Source of the DNA: an uncultured Eubacterium sp.
GTDB lineage: Bacteria > Bacillota > Clostridia > Peptostreptococcales > Anaerovoracaceae
DNA length: 64,000 nt
Direction: 5' to 3'
Assembly: GCA_902495595.1 (NCBI GenBank)
Contig: CABUXV010000002.1
Coordinates: 1 to 64,000 of the forward strand
The notes beneath the pieces are model-generated. The model made no database searches. It had not been told where the DNA came from and was given only the letters and a program-made list of their open reading frames with translations. Below are positions 16,281-24,810 of the stretch, piece by piece; positions within the stretch are counted from its first letter, which is position 1, and every line of letters starts with the position of its first letter. The translations under genes and the position numbers were made by a program.

Positions 16281-17618
16281 ATGGCATTTGAGGGATTATC
16301 GGAAAAACTACAGGGAGTATTTAAAGGACTTAAAGGAAAGGGAAGCCTTACAGAAGCCGATATAAATGCGGCGATGAGAGAAGTTAAGCTGGCTCTTTTG
16401 GAGGCTGATGTAAACTTTAAGGTTGTAAAGGAATTTGTTGACAGCGTTAAGGAGAAGTCACTTGGCGAGGAAGTTATGGCAAGCCTTACCCCCGGTCAGC
16501 AAGTGATAAAGATAGTAAATGAAGAACTGACTGCTCTTATGGGCGGCACGGGAAGCAAACTTACCTATTCTCCAAGAGGATTTACGGTTTATATGATGGT
16601 AGGTCTTCAAGGTACAGGAAAGACGACTACATGCGGCAAGCTGGCAAGTTATCTTAAGAAAAACGGTAAAAAACCAATGCTGTGCGCATGTGATATATAC
16701 AGACCGGCTGCTATAGACCAGCTTGAAATTGTCGGAAAAAACGTAGATACTCCGGTGTTTACCATGCGCGAAAGTATGAAACCCGAAAGGATTGCAGCGG
16801 CGGCAATAAAAGAAGCTGAACGAAGGGGCTGCAATGTACTGATAGTCGATACTGCGGGACGTCTGCAAATAGACGAGGCGCTTATGAAAGAGCTGGAAAC
16901 GCTAAAAACAGCCATAAAGCCTCATGAAATACTTCTGGTTGTTGATGCTCTTACAGGTCAGGATGCGGTTAATGCAGCCGAAGGGTTCAATAACAGACTC
17001 GGAATTGACGGAATCATCATGACTAAGATGGACGGTGACTCAAGGGGAGGCGCCGCTCTGTCAACAAAGAAAGTAACGGGAAGACCTATAAAATTTATAG
17101 GTACAGGGGAAAAGTTTGATGCACTGGAACCTTTTCATCCTGAGAGAATGGCAAGCAGAATCCTGGGAATGGGAGATATGCTTACATTAATTGAAAAAGC
17201 TCAGGAAGATTATGATGATAAAAAGGCAAGGGATTTAGAGAGAAGACTTAAGAAAAATCAGTTCACCCTGGAGGACTTTCTCGAACAGATGGGGCAGATA
17301 AGAAAAATGGGCGGTATAGCTAAAGTTTTGGGTATGATGCCGGGAATGAACAATAATGCTATGAAGAACGTCAATGTAGAGCAGGGAGAAAAGGATTTTG
17401 TTCAGATGGAAGCTATAATACAGTCCATGACCAGAGAGGAAAGGGAAAATCCGTCACTGCTTAATGCAAGCAGAAGAAAACGTATTTCCGCAGGGTCCGG
17501 GCAGCCGGTTTCAAAGATAAATCAGCTTGTTAAGCGATATGATGAAACGAAGAAAATGATGAAAAGCTTTAACGGACGAGGCGGCGGTAAGATGGGCAGA
17601 ATGTTCCGGGGTTTTTAG
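16281..17618 (+). CDS. ffh: Signal recognition particle GTPase Ffh
   Basis: Ffh (445 residues) binds the SRP RNA and the signal sequences of nascent membrane proteins, targeting ribosomes to FtsY at the membrane. It has the N-domain four-helix bundle, then G-domain motifs GLQGTGKTTTCGKLA (about residue 105), DTAGRLQID (about 190) and TKMDGD (about 248). The methionine-rich M domain begins near 325 (GMMPGMNNNAMK) and ends with a GGGKMGRMFRG tail. It is in its usual place after ylxM. FtsY, often upstream, is not in the window. Confidence 0.97.
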   Translation: MAFEGLSEKLQGVFKGLKGKGSLTEADINAAMREVKLALLEADVNFKVVKEFVDSVKEKSLGEEVMASLTPGQQVIKIVNEELTALMGGTGSKLTYSPRGFTVYMMVGLQGTGKTTTCGKLASYLKKNGKKPMLCACDIYRPAAIDQLEIVGKNVDTPVFTMRESMKPERIAAAAIKEAERRGCNVLIVDTAGRLQIDEALMKELETLKTAIKPHEILLVVDALTGQDAVNAAEGFNNRLGIDGIIMTKMDGDSRGGAALSTKKVTGRPIKFIGTGEKFDALEPFHPERMASRILGMGDMLTLIEKAQEDYDDKKARDLERRLKKNQFTLEDFLEQMGQIRKMGGIAKVLGMMPGMNNNAMKNVNVEQGEKDFVQMEAIIQSMTREERENPSLLNASRRKRISAGSGQPVSKINQLVKRYDETKKMMKSFNGRGGGKMGRMFRGF

Positions 17619-17687
17619 ATCAAATCCCGTACAGTATAAATAATAAAAGATAATATTTATTAATTTTTTAGGAGGAAATAAAAGAAA

Positions 17688-17927
17688 ATGGTTAAAATCA
17701 GACTTAAGAGAATGGGTGCTAATAAGAAGCCTTTTTATCGTGTGGTAGTTGCAGATGCAAGAGCACCAAGAGATGGAAAATTTATTGAAGAGATAGGATA
17801 CTACAATCCTCTTACTGAACCGGCTGATATAAAGATTGATGAGGAAAAAGCTAAGAAATGGCTGGGAACAGGCGCTCAGCCAACAGATACAGTAAAGACA
17901 CTTTTCAAAAAAAGCGGTATTTTATAG
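17688..17927 (+). CDS. rpsP: 30S ribosomal protein S16
   Basis: This is a small-subunit protein needed for 16S rRNA folding. The 79-residue product starts VKIRLKRMGANKKPFYRVVV and contains the conserved GKFIEEIGYYNPL, the full length expected for S16. A strong TTAGGAGGAAA site precedes the ATG. It is followed by the KH-domain gene, rimM and trmD, the standard Firmicute order. Confidence 0.97.
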   Translation: MVKIRLKRMGANKKPFYRVVVADARAPRDGKFIEEIGYYNPLTEPADIKIDEEKAKKWLGTGAQPTDTVKTLFKKSGIL

Positions 17928-17942
17928 AAGGCGGTGAAGCCA

Positions 17943-18173
17943 ATGGTGGAATTAGTTAGTGCAATTGCAAAGTCACTAGTTGAACATCCGGATATGGTTG
18001 AAGTTTCGGAATCACAGTCCAATGGCACTACGGTTATACAGCTTAAGGTTGCCGCTGATGATATGGGTAAGGTTATCGGAAAGCAAGGAAGAATTGCCAA
18101 GGCTATAAGAACTGTTGTCAAGGCAGCAGCAACAAAAGCCAATACCCGAGTAGTGGTAGAAATAGTTCAATAG
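17943..18173 (+). CDS. khpA: KH-domain RNA-binding protein KhpA (YlqC)
   Basis: This 76-residue protein consists essentially of one KH domain with the GKVIGKQGRIAKAIRTVV loop. KhpA pairs with KhpB/EloR in many Firmicutes to bind RNA and influence cell elongation, and its gene is almost always found between rpsP and rimM as here. The start is ATG 17943, preceded by GAAGGCGGTGA that overlaps the end of rpsP. An in-frame GTG at 17934 would lie within that binding site and is not chosen. Confidence 0.93.
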   Translation: MVELVSAIAKSLVEHPDMVEVSESQSNGTTVIQLKVAADDMGKVIGKQGRIAKAIRTVVKAAATKANTRVVVEIVQ

Positions 18174-18188
18174 AGACATTACATTAAA

Positions 18189-18220
18189 GCACATATATTT
18201 GATTATATATGTGCTTATAT
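18189..18220 (+). terminator. Hairpin between khpA and rimM
   Basis: GCACATATAT (18189-18198) pairs perfectly with ATATATGTGC (18205-18214), followed by a short T-rich tail. It may be a partial terminator or an mRNA processing/stability element inside the operon. Confidence 0.55.
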
Positions 18221-18237
18221 TTTAACAGAAGAGTATT

Positions 18238-18738
18238 ATGGAAAAGATAAAAATAGGCAAAATAGTGAATGCTGTAGGACTCAGAGGTGAAGTGAAAGTA
18301 TACAATTACTCCGACAGCGAAGAGGTTTACGAAAGAACTCCCGAAATTTACGCAGAAGATAAACTTCTGAAAGTAGAGAATGTAAGGGTTCAAAAAAACA
18401 TGGTAATATTAAAACTTTCCGGTATAGATGACCGCAACGAAGCGGAAGCGGCGAAAGGCGTGGAGCTTTATATAACAGAATCGGATCTGCCGGAGCTTCC
18501 GGAAGGCGTTTTTTATATCAGGGAGCTTATAGGGATGAATGTGATGGAAAGTGAAAAGGATATGTTTTTGGGCACTGTGACTGACGTTATACAGAATACT
18601 GCTCAGGATATATTTGAAGTTGAACAGGAAAATGGTAAAAAAATTCTGATACCTAAAGTTGATGAATTTATTTTGAATATAGATAAAGAACAAAAAACCA
18701 TATATGTAAAACTAATAGAAGGATTATTGGAGTTATAA
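18238..18738 (+). CDS. rimM: 16S rRNA processing protein RimM
   Basis: RimM is an assembly factor for the 30S head that binds S19. The 166-residue product has the N-terminal beta-barrel block KIGKIVNAVGLRGEVKVY and the PRC-barrel half beginning FYIRELIGMNV (about residue 98) with ILIPKVDEFI near the end. Length and order are standard. It follows an internal hairpin after khpA, so its level may be set separately from rpsP. trmD begins at the base after its stop codon. Confidence 0.95.
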   Translation: MEKIKIGKIVNAVGLRGEVKVYNYSDSEEVYERTPEIYAEDKLLKVENVRVQKNMVILKLSGIDDRNEAEAAKGVELYITESDLPELPEGVFYIRELIGMNVMESEKDMFLGTVTDVIQNTAQDIFEVEQENGKKILIPKVDEFILNIDKEQKTIYVKLIEGLLEL

Positions 18739-19482
18739 ATGAAGATAGATGTGCTGACGCTCTTTCCGGAAATGTTTGAGCCGGTAATAAACGGCAGTAT
18801 TTTGGGGAGAGCTGCTGAGAAGCAACTGTTAAATATAAATCTTACAAATATAAGGGATTTCAGTACCGATAAGCATAACAAAGCGGATGACTATCCTTTT
18901 GGGGGAGGCGGAGGAATGGTTATGATGCCAGACCCTATTTTCGGCGCAATGGAATCTGTGAGAGCAAGAGATAAAAAGGTAATCTATATGTCTCCGAGAG
19001 GAAAGATTTTAGACGGCGATATGATTAAAAGACTTTCTCTTGCGGAGGAACTTGTAATACTCTGCGGACACTACGAAGGTGTGGACCAGAGAGTTATTGA
19101 TTACTGGAATGTTGAAGAAATTTCCATAGGCGACTATGTTCTTACAGGAGGAGAACTTCCGGCAATGGTGCTGATAGACTCTGTGGCAAGACTTATTCCC
19201 AATGTTTTGGGAAACGAAAATTCCGCTTTGGAAGAATCGGTTTACTCAGGTCTTTTGGAGCATAATCAATACACCAAACCCAGAGAATACAGAGGTATGA
19301 AAGTTCCGGAAGTGCTTTTAAACGGAAATCATAAATTAATAAGATTATGGAAGTTTGAAAACGCTCTCAGACTTACGAAGGAAAGAAGACCGGATTTGTT
19401 TGAGACGTTTGTAAAGGAAACAAATGGTTTGTCAAAGGAAGAATCGCTGGTTCTTGAAGAAATAGTGAAAATAGCACCTTAG
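18739..19482 (+). CDS. trmD: tRNA (guanine-N1-)-methyltransferase TrmD
   Basis: TrmD places m1G37 in tRNAs reading CNN codons, preventing frameshifts, using S-adenosylmethionine. The 247-residue SPOUT-fold protein has the N-terminal IDVLTLFPEMFEPV, the knot motifs LCGHYEGVDQRV and SIGDYVLTGGELPAM, and HNQYTKPREYRG near residue 174. All are diagnostic. It starts directly after rimM. rplS, commonly next, is absent; an adaptor-like membrane protein follows instead. Confidence 0.97.
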   Translation: MKIDVLTLFPEMFEPVINGSILGRAAEKQLLNINLTNIRDFSTDKHNKADDYPFGGGGGMVMMPDPIFGAMESVRARDKKVIYMSPRGKILDGDMIKRLSLAEELVILCGHYEGVDQRVIDYWNVEEISIGDYVLTGGELPAMVLIDSVARLIPNVLGNENSALEESVYSGLLEHNQYTKPREYRGMKVPEVLLNGNHKLIRLWKFENALRLTKERRPDLFETFVKETNGLSKEESLVLEEIVKIAP

Positions 19483-19521
19483 AACATTGCAAGAGAAAGA
19501 CCTTTGGTGTAAAATGAAATA

Positions 19522-20562
19522 ATGAAAATAAAATTGACTAAAAAGACAAAAAAAGCAATATGTATTTATGTAATAATATTATTAATACTATATATCGTTG
19601 TTGAAATTTTGCCTAAGGTTACTGATATCTTTGAGACTACACAGGTTTTGGAACCTGATACACTGACTTTGTCATACGAGACAAAAGGATATTTTATTAA
19701 AGAAGAGAAAATAGGGATTGCAAAAGAAACAGGCAATGTTCAGTATTTGGTTCCCGTGGGAACGGCAGTAAAGAAAGGATATGAACTGGTATCCGTAGAG
19801 GCTACGGGGGAAAAAGACAGCGACAGTAAGAGATTTACAGAATATCTGGACAAGCTTAAAGGGTATGACGGACTGTCTGAAGATTACACTTCTCCTTTAA
19901 GCGGTGTGTTCAGCCTTACTATAGATGGTTACGAGGATTATTTTACTTTTGAAAATATGGAGAAAATAAAGAGGAAAACGGTTGAAGGACTGTCGTATAA
20001 ATCCTCAAACCTTGAAAGGGCTTCTGTGATAAAGGGCGAACCGGTATTTAAAGTTTCAAGCGATGATGTCTGGTATGTGCTGTGCTGGATGGATAAGGAT
20101 AATGTTAAAAATTATCCCGAAGGCAAGGAGGTTATTCTGCAGCTTCCTGAAGGTAATGTCGAAGCAGATGTATATAAAGTAAAAAAAGAATCTGACGGAT
20201 ACCGGGTGATATTCCATTTGGATGTTTATTATAAAGCTTTTGCAGAAAGCCGTGCAGAGGATATGACGGTAATAGCCAGTGATAATTCAGGTCTTATAGT
20301 AAACAACAGCGCTATTATTGAAAAGAACGGAAATAAAGGCGTATACGTTAAAGATAAAAACGGAGCATACAAATTTAAACGTGTGAAAGTTATCGCTACA
20401 GATGGTAAAAAGTCGGTGATTCAGGACACATCTTTTGTAGATGATGAGGGAAAACAAGTTAGTACAGTAGAGGTTTATGACGAGGTTCTGAAGCATCCGG
20501 AAAGCGTATTGGAAAAAGACCTTAAAAAAGATGCCAAGTCTGAATCTAAAGAGGAGAACTGA
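19522..20562 (+). CDS. HlyD-like periplasmic adaptor-type membrane-anchored protein
   Basis: The 346-residue protein has a basic N-terminus, one membrane anchor (about residues 12-30) and a beta-rich extracytoplasmic part. VPVGTAVKKGYELVSVE resembles the lipoyl/barrel-sandwich hybrid strand of HlyD-family adaptors, and the acidic/lysine tail is low-complexity. No transporter partner is adjacent. Genes of this type recur in clostridia just before yggS-sepF, which suggests a cell-envelope or division-linked role, but that is inference. The yggS gene starts 1 nt after its stop. Confidence 0.7.
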   Translation: MKIKLTKKTKKAICIYVIILLILYIVVEILPKVTDIFETTQVLEPDTLTLSYETKGYFIKEEKIGIAKETGNVQYLVPVGTAVKKGYELVSVEATGEKDSDSKRFTEYLDKLKGYDGLSEDYTSPLSGVFSLTIDGYEDYFTFENMEKIKRKTVEGLSYKSSNLERASVIKGEPVFKVSSDDVWYVLCWMDKDNVKNYPEGKEVILQLPEGNVEADVYKVKKESDGYRVIFHLDVYYKAFAESRAEDMTVIASDNSGLIVNNSAIIEKNGNKGVYVKDKNGAYKFKRVKVIATDGKKSVIQDTSFVDDEGKQVSTVEVYDEVLKHPESVLEKDLKKDAKSESKEEN

Positions 20563-20563
20563 T

Positions 20564-21268
20564 ATGGAGGACATAAAGAAAAATCTTGCCGAAGTGGAAC
20601 GCAGGATAAAGAAAACAGAATCAGAGTGCGGAAAGAATGATAATGAAGTTTTGCTTGTAGCGGTAAGCAAAACAAGAACTGCTGAAGAAATAAATATCGC
20701 AATAGATGCAGGCGTAACCGATATAGGTGAAAATAAAGTCCAGGAAATAATGGATAAATACGATGAGGTAAAACCTGTAAGGTGGCATATGATAGGGCAT
20801 CTGCAGACAAATAAAGTTAAATACATAATAGATAAAGTAGACCTTATACATTCCGTGGATTCATATAAGCTTGCTGCCGAGATAAATAAAAGGGCGGGGG
20901 CAAAGGGAATAAATATGGATATACTGCTTCAGGTAAATTCCGCTCAGGAAGAAAGCAAATTCGGTATTTCCACGGAAGAGACGGAAGAGCTTATAAGAGA
21001 AATTCTGGAAAAATGTGAGAACGTGAGGATAAGAGGTCTTATGTGTGTAGCGCCTTTTGCAGAAAATCCGGAGGATATAAAAATCTATTTCGACGATGTG
21101 AAGAAACAGTATGATACTTTTGCTGAAATTGACCATCCGAGACTCGATTTTAAATATTTATCAATGGGCATGTCTCACGATTTTGAGGTAGCTATAAAAG
21201 CAGGCTCAAACCTTGTAAGGGTAGGAAGCGCCATATTCGGCGCAAGAGATTACAGTAAAAATCAGTAA
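20564..21268 (+). CDS. YggS/PLPBP family pyridoxal phosphate homeostasis protein
   Basis: This 234-residue single-domain PLP-binding TIM barrel has the cofactor lysine in LLVAVSKTR (about residue 34), GENKVQE (about 55) and WHMIGHLQTNK (about 76). SMGMSHDFEVAI near 202 binds the phosphate. The family buffers PLP and affects amino acid balance. In Firmicutes it lies just before sepF in the division cluster, as here. The start is ATG 20564 with GAGGAGAAC upstream; an earlier in-frame ATG lies inside the preceding gene. Confidence 0.93.
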   Translation: MEDIKKNLAEVERRIKKTESECGKNDNEVLLVAVSKTRTAEEINIAIDAGVTDIGENKVQEIMDKYDEVKPVRWHMIGHLQTNKVKYIIDKVDLIHSVDSYKLAAEINKRAGAKGINMDILLQVNSAQEESKFGISTEETEELIREILEKCENVRIRGLMCVAPFAENPEDIKIYFDDVKKQYDTFAEIDHPRLDFKYLSMGMSHDFEVAIKAGSNLVRVGSAIFGARDYSKNQ

Positions 21269-21282
21269 AATAGGAGGAAAGC

Positions 21283-21789
21283 ATGGGCGTTTTTAATAAG
21301 TTTAAGGACTTAATGGGATTCGAGGAATACGAAGAAGATGATGAAATGGAATACGAAGAAGAAGATAACAAGGGAAGCGGAAGCTACTACGACAGAAAAC
21401 CCGTTGAACCAAGACCGCAGACTACAACTTCACCCAGATATGATTCGAATAATGTAGTACCTATGCAAAACAGAACGGTGAAAGCAATTACTAGCGCATT
21501 TAAGCTGGTGGTAATAGAACCCAGCGGATTTGAAGAATGTCCTAAATTGGTTGACAGTTTAAAGAGCAGAAAACCGGTAATCGTAAATTTAGAAAAGCTG
21601 GACAGCGATACAGGAAGGAAAATTTTTGACTTTTTGGGAGGCGCAACATATGCGCTCAACGGAAATGTACAGAAAGTAGCAAATAATATATTTGTATTTG
21701 CTCCTGAAAATGTTACCATATTTGCCGATGGTGAAAACAAACCATATTCTTTCGGAGGAGACAGCGGAGAAAAAAATCCATGGAAATAA
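21283..21789 (+). CDS. sepF: Cell division protein SepF
   Basis: SepF polymerises at the septum and tethers FtsZ to the membrane. The 168-residue product has an N-terminal amphipathic start (GVFNKFKDLMGFE), an acidic linker (residues 17-60), and the C-terminal domain with VVIEPSGFEEC and KPVIVNLEKLDSDTGRKIFDFLGGA split across strands. Length and architecture are typical. AGGAGGAAAGC precedes the ATG. It is followed by divIVA and lspA in the usual order; a YggT-family gene often present between sepF and divIVA is missing. Confidence 0.95.
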   Translation: MGVFNKFKDLMGFEEYEEDDEMEYEEEDNKGSGSYYDRKPVEPRPQTTTSPRYDSNNVVPMQNRTVKAITSAFKLVVIEPSGFEECPKLVDSLKSRKPVIVNLEKLDSDTGRKIFDFLGGATYALNGNVQKVANNIFVFAPENVTIFADGENKPYSFGGDSGEKNPWK

Positions 21790-21804
21790 GGGAGGTAGAG
21801 GATA

Positions 21805-22422
21805 ATGATAAGACCTGTAGATATACAAGAAAAGGAATTCACCAGGGTTGTCAGAGGTTATAAGGAAGATGAAGTAAACGAATTTTTAGACGAGATAACT
21901 ATAGACCTTGAGAGACTTTTAGATGAACTGAGACAGACGAAAGAAGAAAACAGCAGACTTGTAGAGGAACTGGAACGTCATAGAAATACAGAAGGGACCG
22001 TTCTGGAAACATTAGAAGCTGCCAAAGGTCTCATGGCTGATATTTCTGCAAGCGCAGAAAAAAGAGCTGAAATACTACTGAAAAATGCGGAGCTCGATGC
22101 GCAGCTCATGCAGAAAGAAGCTCAGGATATGGCAGACAAAATTTCTGAGGAAAGCGAAGCCATGAAGAACAGATTTATAGATTTCAGAACTAGATATAAG
22201 AAACTTTTGCAGTCGGAGCTTCAGCGTTTTGAATCTTTGAGCGGAGAGATTTTTCCGGAACTGGGAGTAGATGATTTTGATGACCTTCCGGAAATGGTGA
22301 GCGCAGCGAAACAGTCCGGTTCGGGTGCAGATGCTCCCAAACCTGTAAGGGGAACTTTTGATTTTTCTAAAGGCAATAAAGGAGCAGATGTTCAGAAAAC
22401 CATGAGAAATATAAAGTATTAA
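21805..22422 (+). CDS. divIVA: Cell division/polarity protein DivIVA
   Basis: DivIVA is a coiled-coil scaffold that recognises negatively curved membrane at septum and poles. The 205-residue protein starts with the membrane-binding motif RPVDIQEKEFTRVVRGYKED. It continues as a long heptad-like coiled coil (about residues 30-140) and ends with a variable hydrophilic tail. It lies 15 nt after sepF with a GGGAGGTAG site. Its stop overlaps the AAAGGAGG of the lspA leader hairpin. Confidence 0.93.
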   Translation: MIRPVDIQEKEFTRVVRGYKEDEVNEFLDEITIDLERLLDELRQTKEENSRLVEELERHRNTEGTVLETLEAAKGLMADISASAEKRAEILLKNAELDAQLMQKEAQDMADKISEESEAMKNRFIDFRTRYKKLLQSELQRFESLSGEIFPELGVDDFDDLPEMVSAAKQSGSGADAPKPVRGTFDFSKGNKGADVQKTMRNIKY

Positions 22423-22450
22423 AGGAGGCGGGGCATCCCGCCCCATTTTC
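22421..22450 (+). promoter_or_regulatory. Stem-loop between Shine-Dalgarno and start codon of lspA
   Basis: AAAGGAGG (22421-22428) is 24 nt from the lspA ATG (22453). GGCGGG (22427-22432) pairs with CCCGCC (22437-22442) around GCAT and is followed by CCATTTT. The hairpin could shorten the effective spacing, mask part of the binding site, or terminate weakly. Confidence 0.6.
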
Positions 22451-22452
22451 AT

Positions 22453-22914
22453 ATGATTTACTATTTTATAATAGCTGCAGTTATTATTTTTGACAGGGCA
22501 ATAAAATATATCGTATCATCGAAGTTGATGATTGGAGAAACTGTGCCTGTAATCGAAAATATATTTCATATCACCTATGTGCAGAATAGGGGAGCCGCTT
22601 TCAGCCTTATGGAGGGAGAAGGGCTTTTTTTGATTGGACTTCCGGCAGCTGTAATTACAGCCGCGATTATTGCGCTTTTCCTTAAAAGAAAAAAATGGAG
22701 CAGACTTCTTAACTTGTCTGTTGCATTTATATGCGCGGGAGGTCTTGGGAACCTTATAGACAGAGTTTCTCAGGGATATGTTGTAGATATGTTTGATTTC
22801 AGGGTTTTTCCTGTATTTAATATAGCTGATATATTTATATGTGCAGGATGCGGACTGCTGCTTATAGAGGTTCTGTTTGCTGAAAGGAAACGAGAAAAAA
22901 ATGGCACAAGATAA
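22453..22914 (+). CDS. lspA: Lipoprotein signal peptidase LspA
   Basis: LspA is the inner-membrane aspartic protease that removes signal peptides from prolipoproteins after lipidation. The 153-residue protein has four helices and the conserved VQNRGAAFSLMEG near residue 37. The catalytic Asp pair is in NLIDRVSQGYVVDMFDF (about 100-116). Its translation start is unusual because a GC-rich hairpin sits between the binding site and the ATG. The 3' end overlaps rluD by 14 nt, implying translational coupling. A lipoprotein substrate candidate in this window is the flavodoxin at 35323. Confidence 0.95.
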   Translation: MIYYFIIAAVIIFDRAIKYIVSSKLMIGETVPVIENIFHITYVQNRGAAFSLMEGEGLFLIGLPAAVITAAIIALFLKRKKWSRLLNLSVAFICAGGLGNLIDRVSQGYVVDMFDFRVFPVFNIADIFICAGCGLLLIEVLFAERKREKNGTR

Positions 22915-23836
22915 ACAGCAGATAATTGAATTTGTATTAAAGAAAGAGATGTCAGGCAAACGGCTGGATTCAGTTATTCCTTTAGAAATCAAAGATATTT
23001 CAAGAAGTTTTGTTCAGAAACTTTTTGATAATAAAAAGATTAAAAAAAACGGAGAAATATGTAGCAAAAAAGATAAGGGAAGTGAAGGGGATACAATATC
23101 TGTGGAGCTGCCTGAACCTGAGAAAATAAAAATAGAAGAAGAAAATATTCCTATAAATATAGTATATGAAGACAAGGATTTGCTTGTTGTTGACAAGCCG
23201 GCAGGCATGGTTGTTCATCCTGCACCCGGCAATTATTCAAAAACTTTGGTAAACGCTTTGATGTACCATTGCGGTGACGAGCTGTCTTCAATAAATGGCG
23301 TGATAAGACCTGGGATAGTTCACAGAATAGATAAAGATACCAGCGGTCTTTTAATGGTAGCTAAAAATGATAAGGCTCACATATCCTTGTCACAGCAGCT
23401 TTCGGAACACTCAATTACAAGAAAGTACAGCGCGATTGTTTATAATAATATTAAAGAGGATGAAGGTACTGTAAAGGAGCCTATAGGAAGAGATCCTAAA
23501 AACAGACTCAGAAATGCAGTTTCATATGTGAATTCAAAGGAAGCGGTTACCCATTATCGTGTTTTAGAACGTTTCGGCAGATTTACAATGATAGAAGCGC
23601 GTCTTGAAACAGGCAGAACCCACCAGATAAGGGTTCATATGTCATATATAAAGCATCCGCTTCTTGGCGATGAGCTTTACGGACCTCAAAAAAATAAATA
23701 TGGTGCAGGCAGACAGATGCTTCATGCGAAGGTGCTTGGGTTTATTCATCCTTTGACAAATGAATATATGGAGTTTGAGAGTCCTCTGCCCGATGACTTT
23801 AATAAAGTAATTGAGAATTTAAGGAGGGGACATTAA
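22901..23836 (+). CDS. 23S rRNA pseudouridine synthase, RluA/RluD family
   Basis: The 311-residue protein has an N-terminal S4 domain (about residues 12-70) and a RluA-type catalytic domain with the active-site Asp in HRIDKDTSGLLMVAK (about 143). GRTHQIRVHM appears near 242. It probably isomerises uridines in 23S rRNA as RluD does; exact sites cannot be predicted. The start is ATG 22901 within the 3' end of lspA, with AAAGGAAACGAG upstream. lspA-rluD adjacency is common in Firmicutes. Confidence 0.93.
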   Translation: MAQDKQQIIEFVLKKEMSGKRLDSVIPLEIKDISRSFVQKLFDNKKIKKNGEICSKKDKGSEGDTISVELPEPEKIKIEEENIPINIVYEDKDLLVVDKPAGMVVHPAPGNYSKTLVNALMYHCGDELSSINGVIRPGIVHRIDKDTSGLLMVAKNDKAHISLSQQLSEHSITRKYSAIVYNNIKEDEGTVKEPIGRDPKNRLRNAVSYVNSKEAVTHYRVLERFGRFTMIEARLETGRTHQIRVHMSYIKHPLLGDELYGPQKNKYGAGRQMLHAKVLGFIHPLTNEYMEFESPLPDDFNKVIENLRRGH

Positions 23837-23839
23837 AAA

Positions 23840-24472
23840 ATGTCGAAAATTACATTTAAACCGGGGACAATGCTTAATCCTGTGCCAGCAGTAATGGTAT
23901 CCTGCGGTGATGATAAAATAAAAAATATAATAACCATTGCATGGACAGGCATAATAAATTCAGATCCGCCTCTTACTTATGTGTCAGTGAGAAAGGAGCG
24001 GTATTCTCATGATATCATCAAAAGAACCGGTGAATACGTGATAAATATTACGACTGAGAGACTGGCATTTGCTGCGGATTTTTGCGGTGTAAGGTCGGGA
24101 CGGGATTTGGATAAGTTTGAATCACAGAATCTGACTGCTGAAAAATGCAAGAAAGTTTCCTGTCCTGCAATAAAAGAATCCCCTGTTAATCTGGAATGCA
24201 AGGTTATTGAAGTTAAGGAATTCCCTACTCACGATATGTTCATAGCAGAAATAGTGAATGTTTCGGCAGATGAATCGCTTATGGATAAAAGCGGCAGGCT
24301 GTGCCTTGATGAAGCGGGGCTTATAGCATATAATCACGGTCAGTATTTTGCTTTGGAAAAGAGACCCATTGGAAAGTTCGGTTATTCCGTTATGAAACCT
24401 AAAACCAAGAAGAGACTGAACTCAAAACAAAGACAACGTAGAAAACACAGCTCCCTTAATAAAAGCAGATAA
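23840..24472 (+). CDS. Flavin reductase-like (flavoredoxin-type) protein
   Basis: The 210-residue protein belongs to the FMN-binding flavin reductase domain family. Visible are FKPGTMLNPVPAVMVSC at the N-terminus, IAWTGIINSDPPLTYVSVRK near 32-51, and GEYVINITT near 62, all matching the split-barrel FMN-binding fold. A basic tail of about 25 residues (KTKKRLNSKQRQRRK) is unusual for this family and could bind nucleic acid or be a disordered extension. It starts 3 nt after rluD with AAGGAGGGG, so it is probably co-transcribed with the division/rRNA cluster without obvious functional connection. Confidence 0.83.
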   Translation: MSKITFKPGTMLNPVPAVMVSCGDDKIKNIITIAWTGIINSDPPLTYVSVRKERYSHDIIKRTGEYVINITTERLAFAADFCGVRSGRDLDKFESQNLTAEKCKKVSCPAIKESPVNLECKVIEVKEFPTHDMFIAEIVNVSADESLMDKSGRLCLDEAGLIAYNHGQYFALEKRPIGKFGYSVMKPKTKKRLNSKQRQRRKHSSLNKSR

Positions 24473-24493
24473 AGATAATCGGGACTTTTCTCA

Positions 24494-24631
24494 TTATGAT
24501 TCAAAATCCACTTGACTGTGCTTTGCAGAATTTGATTTTAAATGCTGCAGACAGTCTTCGCATACATAACCACTTTTAAAAACATATATATGATAGCATG
24601 AGCTTCCGCATATTGTGCATACCTTTTTCAT
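24494..24631 (-). CDS. 45-residue zinc-ribbon-like small protein
   Basis: This is a short gene with an excellent AAGGAGGCG site 6 nt before its ATG (complement of 24629-24631). The product begins MKKVCTICGSSCYHI and contains VCEDCLQHL at about 23-31. Two CxxC pairs 16 residues apart (C5/C8 and C24/C27), plus Cys12 and two His, fit a treble-clef or zinc-ribbon microprotein. I do not recognise a family. It is transcribed against both neighbours, in the gap between the flavin reductase gene and the hydrolase gene. No clear terminator is seen downstream. Confidence 0.7.
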   Translation of the reverse strand: MKKVCTICGSSCYHIYVFKSGYVCEDCLQHLKSNSAKHSQVDFES

Positions 24632-24810
24632 TGTAGCGCCTCCTTAAATAGAAAATTCATTGCATTTTGTTGTCTGAATTTATAGAGGGGGCTGTGTATT
24701 AAAAGTTTAATTGCTTTAAAGGAAGTTATCAAGACAAATTGCCGGTATTGTAATTAAAAGGGCGGAAATTGGAATATTACGGTTGTTCATACTTTTATGG
24801 AGAGAAAATT

